Positions 1 to 11,252 are shown, numbered from the stretch's first letter. The stretch is DNA of 64,000 nucleotides from an uncultured Stenotrophomonas sp. (GCA_900078405.1 FLTS01000001.1:2832501-2896500), one strand, 5' to 3'. The notes: a model not told the origin generated them from the sequence alone. A program made the numbers and translations.

Positions 1-2
1 TG

Positions 3-764
3 CTGATCGGCAACCACCGCCGCGGCGCCGACGCCCAAGCCTCCACCGACGTGGTGCTGCTGGAACTGGGGCACGACGACTTCCAGCGGCTGGTGGACCG
101 CGCCCCGGGCCTGATCGCCTATTTCCTGCGCCGCACCATCATGCGCGTGGTGTCCAACGAACAGGTGCTGATCCGGCAGCTGCGGCACCGCAACCACGAC
201 CTCGAAGCGGCGCTGGACAACCTCTACACCACCACCCACCAGCTCAACCACACCGAAGAACTGGTGCGCACCGACGAGCTGACCGGGCTGGACAACCGCC
301 GCGGCCTCACCCTGTACCTGCAGGAATGCCGGCAAACGCGGCGCATGCCGCCGCAGGGCCTGCTGCTGATCGACTGCGACCACTTCAAGCACATCAACGA
401 CGAATACGGCCATCTGGTCGGCGACCGCGTGCTGCAGGCAGTCGCCAACATCCTGCGCTCGGTGGTGCAGGTCGACGGGCTGGCCTGCCGGCTGGGCGGC
501 GACGAGTTCTGCCTGCTGGTGCAGGAAGCCGATGCGGAGAAGCTGGCGCACGTGGCCGGTTTCATCCTGCAGGCGGTGCACGGGTTGCTGGAGCGCGCGC
601 AACCGGTGCCGCGCATCTGCCCGGTGAGCATCGGCGCCTGCCTGCTCGACCCGCGCAGCGACTGGAACGACTGGTATGCGCTGGCCGACAGCGCGATGTA
701 CGAAGCCAAGCGGCTCGGCGGCAACCGGCTGCAATGGCCGCGGGACTGGCTCGGGGCGAACTGA
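3..764 (+). CDS. cNMP-binding/GGDEF diguanylate cyclase, 5' end missing
   Basis: The reading frame is open to the left edge, so the start is outside the window. The first ~45 visible residues resemble the end of a CRP-type cyclic-nucleotide-binding domain (LIGNHRRGADA, then VVLLELGHDDFQRLV). A helical linker leads to a GGDEF domain beginning at RTDELTGLDNRRG. The signature GGDEF is intact, so synthesis of cyclic di-GMP from GTP is likely. The usual RxxD inhibitory site just before GGDEF is absent (VQVD at that place), so product feedback may be weak. It ends 19 bases before the cyclase gene at 784 and may be co-transcribed with it. The cNMP-domain assignment is less certain because only its end is visible. 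Confidence 0.85.
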   Translation: MIGNHRRGADAQASTDVVLLELGHDDFQRLVDRAPGLIAYFLRRTIMRVVSNEQVLIRQLRHRNHDLEAALDNLYTTTHQLNHTEELVRTDELTGLDNRRGLTLYLQECRQTRRMPPQGLLLIDCDHFKHINDEYGHLVGDRVLQAVANILRSVVQVDGLACRLGGDEFCLLVQEADAEKLAHVAGFILQAVHGLLERAQPVPRICPVSIGACLLDPRSDWNDWYALADSAMYEAKRLGGNRLQWPRDWLGAN

Positions 765-783
765 CGTGCTGCCGGAGCTGGCC

Positions 784-3429
784 ATGCAGGATGCAGGGGA
801 AACGCCGGCGACTCCCGCGCCGCAGGTGCGCACCCTGCTGCTGACCGACCTGTGCGACTCGGTCGCGCTGGTGGAGAAACTGGGCGATGCCGCCGCCGCC
901 GAACTGTTCCAGCAGCACGACCGTCTGGTGCTGCAACTGCAGCAGCAATGGAAGGGGAGGCTGATCGACCGCTCCGACGGTCTGCTGCTGTTGTTCGAGC
1001 GCCCGATCAACGGTCTGGCCTTCGCCATCGACTACCTGCGTGGCCTGCGCGAGCTGGGCCGCGCCCGCGGTCTGGCGCTGCACGCCCGCGCCGGCATGCA
1101 CGTCGGCGAAGTGCTGACCTGGCACAACAGCGCCGAAGCGGTGCAGGCCGGCGCCAAGTCGCTGGAAGTGGAAGGCCTGGCCAAGCCTCTGGCGGCACGG
1201 CTGATGGCGCTGGCGCGGCCGGGGCAGATCCTGCTGTCGGCGGTGGCTGAATCGCTGACCCGGCGCGCGGCGCCGGAGCTGGGCGAGTCCGGCGGACAAC
1301 TGCTGTGGAAATCGCACGGGCGCTGGCGCTTCAAGGGCGTGCCCACCGCGCAGGAAGTGTTCGAAGCCGGTGTGCCGGGCTTCGCTCCACTGCGCATGCC
1401 GCGCAGCTCGCCCAAGGCCCGGCGCGACCTGCCGTTGTGGCGCAGCCCGCTGGCGCTGGTGGCCGAAGCGGCCCTGCTGCTGGCGCTGGGCGTCGGCCTC
1501 TGGTTCGCCACCCGGCCGGAACCGGCCATCGCCTTCGCCGAGCGCGACTGGGTGGTGATGGGGGATGTGCGCAACCTGACCGGCAACACCCTGCTGGACG
1601 ACTCGGTGGCACAGGCGTTCCGCATCAGCCTTGAGCAGTCGCGCCATGTCAACGTGCTCAGCGACATGAAGGCACGCGACACGCTGTCGCGCATGCGGCA
1701 CGACCCGTTGGCCGCGCGTCTGGACCGCGCGCTCGCATCGGAAGTGGCGCTGCGGGATGGTGCGCGGCTGGTGATCCTGCCGGCGGTGGCGGAGGTGGGT
1801 GGCAAGCTGCGCGTGAGCACGGAGATCGTGGACCCGCACACCCAAGCCACGATCCGTTCGGATTTCGTCGATGGCCGTGGTCTGGGATCGTTGCTGTCCT
1901 CGGTGGACACGATCACGTCGCGGCTGCGTGGCCATCTGGGTGAAAGCATGGCATCGGTGAAAGCAGCCTCCCAGCCATTGCCGTCGGTCACGACCTCGAA
2001 CCTGCACGCCTTGCGGGCCTACGCGCTGGGATTACAGGCAACCCGGCAGGGGAAATGGCAACAAGCAATGCAGATGTATGGCGAGGCCACGACCTTGGAT
2101 CCCGAATTCGCACTTGGCTATCTGGGTGCCGCGCGTGTCATGGTGGCGCGTTCAGAGCGGCCGGCAGCCATGCCTTACCTTGACCGTGCGCTGGCATTGC
2201 GACAGCGCCTGCCTGATCGTGAGCGCCTCTATCTGGATGCTTGGGAAGCAGAGTTGCGCATGCCGGCGCAAGCATTGGAGAAATGGCGGCTCATGGCCGA
2301 TCTCTATCCGGACGACTTTGCCGGTCAGGCCAATACTGCTTGGCACTTGTATGAGGCAAACCGTTTCAACGAGGCGCTGCCCTATGCGCGTGCAGCCGAT
2401 GTGCCGCAGGACCCGTTGCAAGTGATGGCAGCCAACACGTTTGCGCGTATTCAATTGGCGCGTGGAGAGGTGGAACAAGCGCTGAAGCGCTTGCGCGACA
2501 TCGAAAATGAAGCGCAGGCCGACCATAAGCGCCGTGTTGCCAATGCGCTGGCGGTGCTTGAACGGCCAGCCGAAGCGATGGCAGCACTTGATGCGATCGA
2601 ACCCAGCGGGTATCCGGGCATTGATTTCTACCCATTGATCGACCGGGTGTCGCTGGCACTGGATCAAGGCCAGTGGGAGCAGGCTGAAGTGGTTGCGGAG
2701 CAGGCGCTGGAAGCCAGCCGTACACAGGATACGTTCTCGTATTTGCAGTTTTGCTTCATCACCGAAGTGGTTGGATGGCGGGCAGGAGCACGGGATCGAA
2801 AGTCGAGCCATGCTGGCACGGCACGGATATTGGCGAGCGCGATGGCCGCCCCCGATTGGGACCCGTCGAACCGCGAAGATCTGGCGGTGATGCTGCTGGC
2901 CAATGCCTGGCTGGCGCAACGCGAGGGCGATGCCACGCTGGCCGCTTCTGCTCTGTCGCACACCGAAAAGCCGACCTATGAGGGGATATTCGGCGTGTCC
3001 TTGGCCGCATTGCAGCGGATTGTGCAGGCGGGCCAGTTGGCGGATGCGAGCCGCCATGATGAAGCTATCGCATTGCTGGCTCCCCATGCAGACGACCTTT
3101 ATCAATCACGGGTGGCGCTGTATCACCTGCTGGCCGCTTCCGGCCGCCATGCCGAGGCCGAGGTACAGGCGCGCTGGTTGTTGCAACATCGTGGGTTGGC
3201 CTATATCGAGGCCAATGCTTCGCAGACCTTGCAACCGCTGAATGTTGCCGATTCGCGGTTGGCGCGGTTGTGGCTGGCCGAGTCGTTGGCTGCCCAAGGC
3301 AAGGCTGCCCAAGCCGCGAGCGAAACCAAAGGGTTCCTGCAGCAATGGCCAGCCTCGAGGTTATCTCCTCAGTTGTTGTCCAGAGTCGAAGCGATCTTGT
3401 CGGCCTCGAAACAGAAGATCACTGTTTGA
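784..3429 (+). CDS. Putative peptide modification system cyclase (class III cyclase-like + TPR)
   Basis: 881 residues. Residues ~15-190 form a class III nucleotidyl cyclase-like domain (RTLLLTDLCDS, RSDGLLLLFE, GMHVGEVLTW). A hydrophobic segment at ~225-245 (ALVAEAALLLALGVGLWF) is probably one membrane span. The remainder is alpha-helical with TPR-like repeats (ALRAYALGLQATRQGKWQQA, ALGYLGAARVM). This architecture beside a modified-peptide precursor and a SagB-like dehydrogenase matches the family NCBI calls 'putative peptide modification system cyclase', known mainly from Xanthomonadaceae. Its biochemical role is not established; a sensor or regulator of the peptide system is an inference. 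The 3' end overlaps the convergent precursor gene by 61 bases. Confidence 0.82.
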   Translation: MQDAGETPATPAPQVRTLLLTDLCDSVALVEKLGDAAAAELFQQHDRLVLQLQQQWKGRLIDRSDGLLLLFERPINGLAFAIDYLRGLRELGRARGLALHARAGMHVGEVLTWHNSAEAVQAGAKSLEVEGLAKPLAARLMALARPGQILLSAVAESLTRRAAPELGESGGQLLWKSHGRWRFKGVPTAQEVFEAGVPGFAPLRMPRSSPKARRDLPLWRSPLALVAEAALLLALGVGLWFATRPEPAIAFAERDWVVMGDVRNLTGNTLLDDSVAQAFRISLEQSRHVNVLSDMKARDTLSRMRHDPLAARLDRALASEVALRDGARLVILPAVAEVGGKLRVSTEIVDPHTQATIRSDFVDGRGLGSLLSSVDTITSRLRGHLGESMASVKAASQPLPSVTTSNLHALRAYALGLQATRQGKWQQAMQMYGEATTLDPEFALGYLGAARVMVARSERPAAMPYLDRALALRQRLPDRERLYLDAWEAELRMPAQALEKWRLMADLYPDDFAGQANTAWHLYEANRFNEALPYARAADVPQDPLQVMAANTFARIQLARGEVEQALKRLRDIENEAQADHKRRVANALAVLERPAEAMAALDAIEPSGYPGIDFYPLIDRVSLALDQGQWEQAEVVAEQALEASRTQDTFSYLQFCFITEVVGWRAGARDRKSSHAGTARILASAMAAPDWDPSNREDLAVMLLANAWLAQREGDATLAASALSHTEKPTYEGIFGVSLAALQRIVQAGQLADASRHDEAIALLAPHADDLYQSRVALYHLLAASGRHAEAEVQARWLLQHRGLAYIEANASQTLQPLNVADSRLARLWLAESLAAQGKAAQAASETKGFLQQWPASRLSPQLLSRVEAILSASKQKITV

Positions 3430-3725
3430 TTGCCGGCCTTGGTGAGGTGCGCTTGCAACTCAATGCGGGCGGCGGCGATCTCTTCCTTGCTGGCCAACTG
3501 GTTGGTGGTCATGCAATAGAACGGATCGTCCGCAGAAGGAGCTTGGGGAGCCAGCGCCTGTGCCGCGTCCACGCCAAGCTCGGCCAATGCGAGGATGGGG
3601 TTGGCATTGAAAAGCTCGCGGAACGCATCATCACTGGACAATTTTTCCAGCAGGGTGTCCGCCGTTACTGCATCCAGGCCGGGATGGCCGGCCGCACTGC
3701 CCTCGTTGTTAAAGCAATTGTTCAT
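3369..3725 (-). CDS. NHLP-related RiPP precursor (putative modified peptide)
   Basis: 118 residues. The leader contains LLEKLSSDDAFRELFNANP followed by ILALAELGV, the pattern of nitrile-hydratase-like leader peptides. The C-terminal part has the block YCMTTNQLASKEEIAAAR and then VIFCFEADKI, which I recognise from the Xanthomonadaceae 'putative modified peptide' family. Cysteines near residues 4, 71 and 105 are candidate modification sites. The start at 3725 follows a purine-rich GGGGGAAC ribosome site. The gene lies antisense between the cyclase and the dehydrogenase and overlaps the cyclase 3' end. The product is probably a precursor that is oxidised or cyclised and exported; its activity is unknown. 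Confidence 0.8.
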   Translation of the reverse strand: MNNCFNNEGSAAGHPGLDAVTADTLLEKLSSDDAFRELFNANPILALAELGVDAAQALAPQAPSADDPFYCMTTNQLASKEEIAAARIELQAHLTKAGNQTVIFCFEADKIASTLDNN

Positions 3726-3826
3726 CGTTCCCCCTGTCCGGGTGGGGGGGCGCCAATGGCACCTGACCGGTTTCTTGAGAATGTATGGATATGCTGCGCC
3801 CCCTGCGCAGCCAGAGGATCATACCG

Positions 3827-4987
3827 ATGAATGTGCGTCGCTGCGCATGCGTTTTCTTTGAATCGAGAGAGACCCCGCGCTTCGACCTTGTTGGATTGCT
3901 GGCTGGTGGCGCGGGCGTTGCCCGCACCCGTTGCTGGCTGGCGTTGGCGCCGCATTTGGAGCAGGAGGTCGAGGTAACGGAAGCGGAGATGGCATGGTTG
4001 GGCCGTTTCAGCCCGCAACTCTGGAGTGCAGCAGATACCGTGCCAGAAGACGTGTTGTCGCGCCTGCTGGAAATAGGCTTGCTGGTTTCCGATGAACCTC
4101 CGTTCGCGTCGCAGTATGCGGCCGACGAACGTTACCGGGCATTGAACTGGTGGCCGCTGGCTGCGGTCGCACACAAGGCCAGTTGCTGGAGTGGCGTGAA
4201 CAGTGTGGCCTCGATGCAGCGCTTGGGCATGGATACGGTTGTCGGTCTACTCCGTACTTGTGGCATGCCACCGCCGACGGTGGCCGAGCGCGCGGGCTGT
4301 GGCCCGGATATTCCACTGCAGCGGGAAGCACCCGATACGTTGGATGCTCTGCTGGCGCGCCGTACTACTTGCCGCAACTTTGACCCGGAGCGGGTGCTGG
4401 AGCAGGCATTGTTCGCGCGAATGCTGGAGCGGGTATTCGCTGCCCAGGACAGCATGATTGCCGGCGATGGCGTTGCGTTCCTGAAAAAGCACTCGCCTTC
4501 CGGCGGTGGCCTGCACGCCACCGAGGCCTATCTGCTGGTCCAGCGCGTGCAGGGCATCGCGCCGGGGCTTTATCACTATCGGCCGGTCGATCATGCATTG
4601 CGTCCGCTCCCGGCTCCCGGGCTGCAACTAGGTGAGTTCGCATGCAATGCGCTGGCCGGCCAGCACTGGTTCGCGCAGGCGCCGGTGCTGGTGGTGTATG
4701 CGCCGCGCATCGCGCGCAGCTACTGGAAGTACCGCAACCACCCCAAGGCGTATCGGGCCTTGATGCTGGATGTCGGCCATCTGTCGCAGACCCTGTATCT
4801 GAGCGCGACGGACCTGGGGCTGGGCGCGTTCGTTACCGCGGCGATCAACGAAGTGGAGATCGAGCGTGCCTTCGGCTTGCAGTCGCTGCACGACGGGCCG
4901 CTGGCGGTGGGTGGCTTCGGCTGGAGAGCCGGACAGCGCGAAATCGCCGAGTTCGACCCGGCCGGCAAGGTGTGGCCGCAGGGATGA
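3827..4987 (+). CDS. Putative peptide maturation dehydrogenase (SagB/nitroreductase-like)
   Basis: 386 residues. The C-terminal ~210 residues have the FMN-dependent nitroreductase/SagB fold: RRTTCRNFDPE near the substrate/FMN region, HSPSGGGLHATEAYLLVQ in the middle, and LMLDVGHLSQTLYLSATDLG with GAFVTAAIN near the end. In azoline RiPP pathways SagB-like enzymes oxidise azolines to azoles; here it probably acts on the precursor encoded just upstream. An upstream in-frame ATG (3785) exists, but the family start MNVRRC at 3827 is preferred. It is the third gene of the cluster and is read rightward like the cyclase. No YcaO cyclodehydratase is present in the window. Confidence 0.82.
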   Translation: MNVRRCACVFFESRETPRFDLVGLLAGGAGVARTRCWLALAPHLEQEVEVTEAEMAWLGRFSPQLWSAADTVPEDVLSRLLEIGLLVSDEPPFASQYAADERYRALNWWPLAAVAHKASCWSGVNSVASMQRLGMDTVVGLLRTCGMPPPTVAERAGCGPDIPLQREAPDTLDALLARRTTCRNFDPERVLEQALFARMLERVFAAQDSMIAGDGVAFLKKHSPSGGGLHATEAYLLVQRVQGIAPGLYHYRPVDHALRPLPAPGLQLGEFACNALAGQHWFAQAPVLVVYAPRIARSYWKYRNHPKAYRALMLDVGHLSQTLYLSATDLGLGAFVTAAINEVEIERAFGLQSLHDGPLAVGGFGWRAGQREIAEFDPAGKVWPQG

Positions 4988-5014
4988 TGCCGCCGTGCGG
5001 TTCGCCTTCGATCC

Positions 5015-6985
5015 TCAGTCCGCCTCGAAATCCACCAGCACTGCGCCGTCGCCCACCTGGTCGCCGGCCTTGACCCGGAACCCCTGCACGATGCCGTCGG
5101 CCGGCGCCTGCAGGGTGTGCTCCATCTTCATCGCTTCCATCACCAGCAAGGGCGTGCCGCGTGCGACGCGGGTGCCGGGTCCGGCCAGCAGGGCGATGAC
5201 GCGGCCGGGCATCGGCGCGAGCAGGCCGCCGCCTTCTGTGGAGGGCTGGTCGGCGTCGGCCACCGGATCGTGCAGTTCGAAGCGCAGCGGGCGGTTTTCG
5301 CCGAACAGATACAGCGTGCCGTCCGCGACAACGTAGTCGCCACGCAGCAGCCGGTTCTCGGCCTGCAAGGTGAAGTGCCGGCCGTCGGCACGCCCGTTGA
5401 CGGTGATCGCGTCGCCTTCCAGCTCGACGCGCCAGCCATCGCCATCGGCATGCAGCACGGCGGTGCGCCGTTGCTCACGGTGTTGCAGCAGCAGGCGGCG
5501 CGGCGCGCGGCCGCACAGGCGCCAACCATCACCGTGTTCCCAAGGCGAAGTGGCTGCAGGCGCGGCAGCGGTTGGCTGCGTTGCCAGTACCGCCGCCAGT
5601 GCCCAGTCGGCCGCGTCGGGGTCGGTATGCCGCACGTCCAGCGCCTCGTGTTCGCGTTCGATCAGTGCGGTGTCGAGATTGGCGCTGCGGAACGAATCGG
5701 TCAGCACCAGCCGGCGCAGGAACGCAGCGTTTGTCGTCACGCCGACCACCTGGCACTGCGCCAGCGCCCGCTGCATGCGCCGCAGTGCACTGTCGCGGTC
5801 CACGTCGTGGACGATCAGCTTGGCGATCATCGGGTCGTAGTACGGGCTGATCGCATCGCCCTGCTCGACGCCGGCATCCACGCGCACGTGCGCATCGGCG
5901 GCCGGCAGGCGCAGGTGGCGCAGGGTGCCGGTGGAGGGCAGGAAGCCGCGGTCGGCGTCCTCGGCGTACAGCCGCGCCTCGATGGCGTGGCCGTGGATGT
6001 GCAGCTCGTCCTGGGTTTTCGGCAGCGCCTGCCCGGCGGCCACGCGCAGCTGCCATTCCACCAGGTCGTGGCCGGTGATCATTTCCGTGACCGGGTGTTC
6101 GACCTGCAGGCGCGTGTTCATTTCCATGAAATAGAAGCGGCCATCGGGTTCGGCAATGAATTCCACGGTGCCGGCGCCCATGTAGCCGACCGCGCGCGCG
6201 GCATCGGTGGCGGCCTTGCCCATCGCCGCACGGCGCTCGGGCGTCATGCCCGGCGCCGGCGCTTCTTCCAGCACCTTCTGGTGGCGGCGCTGCACCGAGC
6301 AGTCGCGCTCGAACAGATGGACCACGTTGCCGTGGCCGTCGCCGAATACCTGTATCTCGATATGGCGCGGGCGCTCGACGTACTTCTCCACCAGCACGTG
6401 CGCGTTGCCGAATGCCGATTGCGCCTCGCGCTGGCAGCTTGCCAGCGCCGCGTCGAAGTCCGCGCCGGCTTCGACCTTGCGCATGCCCTTGCCGCCGCCG
6501 CCGGCACTGGCCTTGATCAGCACCGGGTAGCCGATGGCGTCGGCCTGTGCGCGCAGGAAATCGGTTTCCTGTCGCTCGCCGTGATAACCGGGAGTCAGCG
6601 GCACGCCGGCCTGCTGCATCAGTGCCTTGGCCGCGCTCTTGTCGCCCATCGCGTCGATGGCGCTGGCCGGTGGGCCGATGAAGACGATGCCGGCCTCGGC
6701 GCAGGCGCGCGCGAAGCCGGCATTCTCGGACAGGAAGCCGTAGCCGGGGTGGATCGCCTGCGCACCACTGCGGCGCGCGGCTTCCAGAATCGCTTCGCCA
6801 CGCAGATAGCTTTCCGCCGCTGGCGCCGGGCCGATATGGATCGCCTCGTCGGCCAGCCGCACGTGCCGCGCATCGCGGTCGGCATTGGAGTACACCGCCA
6901 CCGTGGCGATGCCGAGGCGGCGACAGGTGGCAATGACGCGGCAGGCGATTTCGCCGCGGTTGGCGATCAGGATCTTGTCGAACAT
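5015..6985 (-). CDS. liuD: 3-methylcrotonyl-CoA carboxylase alpha subunit
   Basis: 656 residues. The N-terminal biotin carboxylase domain (FDKILIANRGEIACRVI; ATP-grasp loop with KASAGGGGKGMR; EMNTRLQVEHPVTE) is followed by a linker and a C-terminal biotinyl domain with the lysine motif EAMKMEH. With the beta subunit it carboxylates 3-methylcrotonyl-CoA in leucine degradation. The gene is last in the leftward order liuA-liuB-liuD. Other biotin-dependent acyl-CoA carboxylases have the same layout; the neighbours decide the substrate. Confidence 0.93.
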   Translation of the reverse strand: MFDKILIANRGEIACRVIATCRRLGIATVAVYSNADRDARHVRLADEAIHIGPAPAAESYLRGEAILEAARRSGAQAIHPGYGFLSENAGFARACAEAGIVFIGPPASAIDAMGDKSAAKALMQQAGVPLTPGYHGERQETDFLRAQADAIGYPVLIKASAGGGGKGMRKVEAGADFDAALASCQREAQSAFGNAHVLVEKYVERPRHIEIQVFGDGHGNVVHLFERDCSVQRRHQKVLEEAPAPGMTPERRAAMGKAATDAARAVGYMGAGTVEFIAEPDGRFYFMEMNTRLQVEHPVTEMITGHDLVEWQLRVAAGQALPKTQDELHIHGHAIEARLYAEDADRGFLPSTGTLRHLRLPAADAHVRVDAGVEQGDAISPYYDPMIAKLIVHDVDRDSALRRMQRALAQCQVVGVTTNAAFLRRLVLTDSFRSANLDTALIEREHEALDVRHTDPDAADWALAAVLATQPTAAAPAATSPWEHGDGWRLCGRAPRRLLLQHREQRRTAVLHADGDGWRVELEGDAITVNGRADGRHFTLQAENRLLRGDYVVADGTLYLFGENRPLRFELHDPVADADQPSTEGGGLLAPMPGRVIALLAGPGTRVARGTPLLVMEAMKMEHTLQAPADGIVQGFRVKAGDQVGDGAVLVDFEAD

Positions 6986-7004
6986 GGCAGGTCTCCGCTC
7001 GCCG

Positions 7005-8615
<1,611 letters not shown>

Positions 8616-8653
8616 GGAGGTGGTTCCTGAATTGCCAGGCAAGCCTGCACGTG

Positions 8654-9817
8654 TCACGCGGTGCGCTGGAACAATTCGCGCCCGATCAGCATGCGCCGGA
8701 TCTCCGACGTCCCTGCGCCGATCTCGTACAACTTGGCATCGCGCCACAAACGCCCGGCCGGGTATTCGTTGATGTAGCCATTGCCGCCGAGGATCTGGAT
8801 CGCCTGCCCGGCCGCCCACGTCGCCTTCTCGGCCGAATACAGGATCGCGCCGGCTGCATCCTGCCGCGTGGTGCGGCCCTGGTCGCAGGCCTTGGCGACC
8901 GCATAGACATAGGCGCGGCAGGCATTCAGGCCGACGTACATGTCGGCGAGCTTGGCCTGGATCAACTGGAACGTGCCGATCGCCTCGCCGAACTGCTTGC
9001 GCTCATGCACATACGGCAACACCACGTCCAGCGCCGCCGCCATCAGCCCCAGCGGGCCGCCGGACAGCACCACGCGCTCGTAATCCAGCCCGGACATCAG
9101 CACCTTCACGCCGCCGCCGACTTCGCCCAGCACGTTCTCGGCTGGCACTTCGCAGTCCTCGAACACCAGCTCGCAGGTGTTGGACGAGCGCATGCCGAGC
9201 TTGTCCAGCTTCTGCGCGGTGGAAAAGCCCTTCATGCCCTTCTCGATGATGAAGGCGGTGATGCCGCGCGAGCCGGCGTTGGCGTCGGTCTTGGCATAGA
9301 CCACCAGCACGTCGGCGTCGGGGCCATTGGTGATCCACATCTTGTTGCCGTTGAGCACATAACGGTCGCCACGCTTGTCGGCGCGCAGCTTCATCGACAC
9401 CACGTCCGAACCGGCGCCCGGCTCGCTCATCGCCAGCGCGCCGACGTATTCGCCGCTGCACAGCTTCGGCAGGTATTTGTGCTTCTGCGCCTCGCTGGCG
9501 TTCTTGCGCAGCTGGTTGAGGCACAGATTGGAATGCGCGCCATAGGACAGGCCGATGCCGCCGGAGGCACGCGAGATCTCCTCCATCGCCACCACGTGTG
9601 CCAGGTAACCCATGCCGGTGCCGCCGTATTCCTCTTCCACGGTCATGCCCAGCAGGCCCTGCTCGCCGAGCTGGCGCCACAGCTGGTTGGGGAAGTGGTT
9701 GGCCGTGTCGGCCTCTTCGGCCAATGGTGCGATCTGCGCGGTGGCGAACTGCGCCACGCTCTCGCGCAGCAGGTCGATTTCTTCGCCCAGATCGAAGGAC
9801 AGGGTGGGGACGTGCAT
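8654..9817 (-). CDS. liuA: Isovaleryl-CoA dehydrogenase
   Basis: 387 residues, the acyl-CoA dehydrogenase fold throughout. Signature segments are [18 protein letters not shown] (FAD/substrate site), [20 protein letters not shown], and the C-terminal [20 protein letters not shown]. It oxidises isovaleryl-CoA to 3-methylcrotonyl-CoA, feeding the carboxylase encoded downstream. The start at 9817 ([15 protein letters not shown]) is standard for the family. It is the first gene of the leftward liu operon and diverges from a TetR-family gene across about 140 bases. Confidence 0.92.
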   Translation of the reverse strand: MHVPTLSFDLGEEIDLLRESVAQFATAQIAPLAEEADTANHFPNQLWRQLGEQGLLGMTVEEEYGGTGMGYLAHVVAMEEISRASGGIGLSYGAHSNLCLNQLRKNASEAQKHKYLPKLCSGEYVGALAMSEPGAGSDVVSMKLRADKRGDRYVLNGNKMWITNGPDADVLVVYAKTDANAGSRGITAFIIEKGMKGFSTAQKLDKLGMRSSNTCELVFEDCEVPAENVLGEVGGGVKVLMSGLDYERVVLSGGPLGLMAAALDVVLPYVHERKQFGEAIGTFQLIQAKLADMYVGLNACRAYVYAVAKACDQGRTTRQDAAGAILYSAEKATWAAGQAIQILGGNGYINEYPAGRLWRDAKLYEIGAGTSEIRRMLIGRELFQRTA

Positions 9818-9921
9818 GAAAGCTCCGTTGCGGCATGGCGGGAAGGCGCACCCGGATGGGGGCGACGGCGGGCCGTCGGGGCGGGCGTTCGGGTGCAGCC
9901 TAGCGGCTTGCATCAAAAAAG

Positions 9922-9944
9922 TGAATACTGATTCAAGAATTGAA
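9922..9944. promoter_or_regulatory. Candidate TetR-family operator between liuA and its regulator
   Basis: Two overlapping inverted repeats lie in the divergent intergenic region: TGAATACTGATTCA (9922-9935) and TTCAAGAATTGAA (9932-9944). They stand out in a GC-rich background and end 14 bases before the regulator start. The position and symmetry suggest the operator of the adjacent TetR protein; this is an inference. Confidence 0.45.
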
Positions 9945-9958
9945 CTGCGAGTCACCCG

Positions 9959-10564
9959 ATGGCCTACAAGCGGTCGCAACTGATGGAACGGCGCCTGGCC
10001 GGCAACCGCGAGCGCATCCTTGCCGCCGCGCGCCGGCTGGTCGCTGCCGGCGGCTATCGCAACGCGCCGGTCACCGCCGTGGCCGCCGAGGCCGGGGTGT
10101 CCACCGGGCTGATCTACCGGCATTTCCCGTCCAAAGCCGAGCTGTTCGTGGAAGTGCTGACCGCCGCAGTCGAGCACGAACTGCGGATTCTTTCGGCCAT
10201 CGCCGACGAACCGTTGCCGGCGGCGCAGCGGCTGCAGCGGGCGGTGGCCTCGTTCGTGCGCCGCGCGCTGGCCGGCCCCGGCCTGGCCTACGCTTTCATC
10301 GCCGAGCCGGTGGACCCGGAGGTGGAAGCCGAGCGCATCCGCTGCCGGCGGCTGTTCGGCGACGTGTTCAAGCGCATCCTTGGCGATGGCGTGCGCGATG
10401 GCACGTTCCCGGCGCAGGACCTGGACGTGGGCGCGGCCTGCATCGTCGGTGCCTTCACCGAGGCGCTGGTCGGACCCACTGCGCCCAGCCGCGACGGCCA
10501 GCGCGACGGCGAGCACCTGGTCGAGGCCATCGCCGCGTTCTGCCTGCGCGCGGCCGGCACGTGA
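9959..10564 (+). CDS. TetR/AcrR family transcriptional regulator
   Basis: 201 residues. An N-terminal helix-turn-helix ([20 protein letters not shown], then [20 protein letters not shown]) is typical of TetR proteins. The C-terminal half is a ligand-binding/dimer domain without a recognised specificity. Its divergent position next to liuDBA suggests it represses the leucine-degradation operon in response to an acyl-CoA. Other gammaproteobacteria often use a MerR-type LiuR, so this role is inferred from context only. Confidence 0.85.
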   Translation: MAYKRSQLMERRLAGNRERILAAARRLVAAGGYRNAPVTAVAAEAGVSTGLIYRHFPSKAELFVEVLTAAVEHELRILSAIADEPLPAAQRLQRAVASFVRRALAGPGLAYAFIAEPVDPEVEAERIRCRRLFGDVFKRILGDGVRDGTFPAQDLDVGAACIVGAFTEALVGPTAPSRDGQRDGEHLVEAIAAFCLRAAGT

Positions 10565-10654
10565 TCGGTTCGCCCGTTGTGGCCGGTGCCCGGCGCTGGT
10601 TTATACTCCGCGAGTAGCTGTGGTCCATCGACTACTCGCCAGGGGTAAGAAGAC

Positions 10655-11176
10655 GTGCGGAATTACGACCTCGAATTTCTGAAGCGGTTCTCCATCGTGA
10701 TCGGTTTCCTGACCGTCATCGCGATCGGTTTGATCTTCTTCTCCTCATTCCTGCAGGGGACCATCCCGACGGAAGAGTCGGCCAATGCGGTCAAGCGCAC
10801 CGAGGAGCGCATCGCGCCGGTCGGCGCGGTCTATGCCGGCAGCACCGGCGCCGCGGCGCAGGCCGCCGCCGCCGAAGCCGCCGCAGCCAAGGCTGCCGCC
10901 GGTGGTGGCGCCTACGACGGCACGCTGGACGGCAAGGTGATCTTCGACAAGCTCTGCACCGCCTGCCACCTGACCGGCGTGGGCATGGCGCCGACGCTGG
11001 ACCACGCCCACTGGGACAGCCGCATCGCACAGGGCACCGAAACGCTCTACAAGCACGCCATCGACGGCTACACCGGCCCGGATGGCGGGGTGATGCCACC
11101 CAAGGGCGGCAACCCGGGGCTCAGCGAAGAGCAGATCCACGCGACCGTGGACTGGATGCTGGCCAACCTGAAGTAA
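10655..11176 (+). CDS. Membrane-anchored cytochrome c5-type protein
   Basis: 173 residues with a GTG start after an AGGGGTAAGAAGA ribosome site. A hydrophobic segment at ~14-35 (VIGFLTVIAIGLIFFSSF) anchors the protein. An Ala-rich linker (~70-90) leads to a c-type haem domain with CTACH and the distal methionine in GVMPPKGGN. It probably shuttles electrons on the periplasmic side of the membrane. It is monocistronic, followed by a stem-loop at 11200-11230. Confidence 0.86.
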   Translation: MRNYDLEFLKRFSIVIGFLTVIAIGLIFFSSFLQGTIPTEESANAVKRTEERIAPVGAVYAGSTGAAAQAAAAEAAAAKAAAGGGAYDGTLDGKVIFDKLCTACHLTGVGMAPTLDHAHWDSRIAQGTETLYKHAIDGYTGPDGGVMPPKGGNPGLSEEQIHATVDWMLANLK

Positions 11177-11199
11177 GCTGCTTCCCCAGCGAAGCCGCG

Positions 11200-11230
11200 G
11201 CGCCGCCTTCCGGGCGGCGCTTCCGTTTCC
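11200..11230 (+). terminator. Candidate terminator after the cytochrome gene
   Basis: A perfect 8-bp stem, GCGCCGCC paired with GGCGGCGC, has a 5-base loop and is followed by a T-containing stretch (TTCCGTTTCC). It lies 24 bases after the cytochrome stop codon and before the nuclease gene. The T tract is weak. Confidence 0.45.
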
Positions 11231-11252
11231 GTCCCCGCAAAAGTTGCCGCCC

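Noticed and set aside
562..2007. Long antisense frames over high-GC genes (also over liuD, nrdA, nrdB and terL)
   Set aside because: They are shadows of real genes caused by high GC; composition is Arg/His/Gln-rich and no motif is seen.
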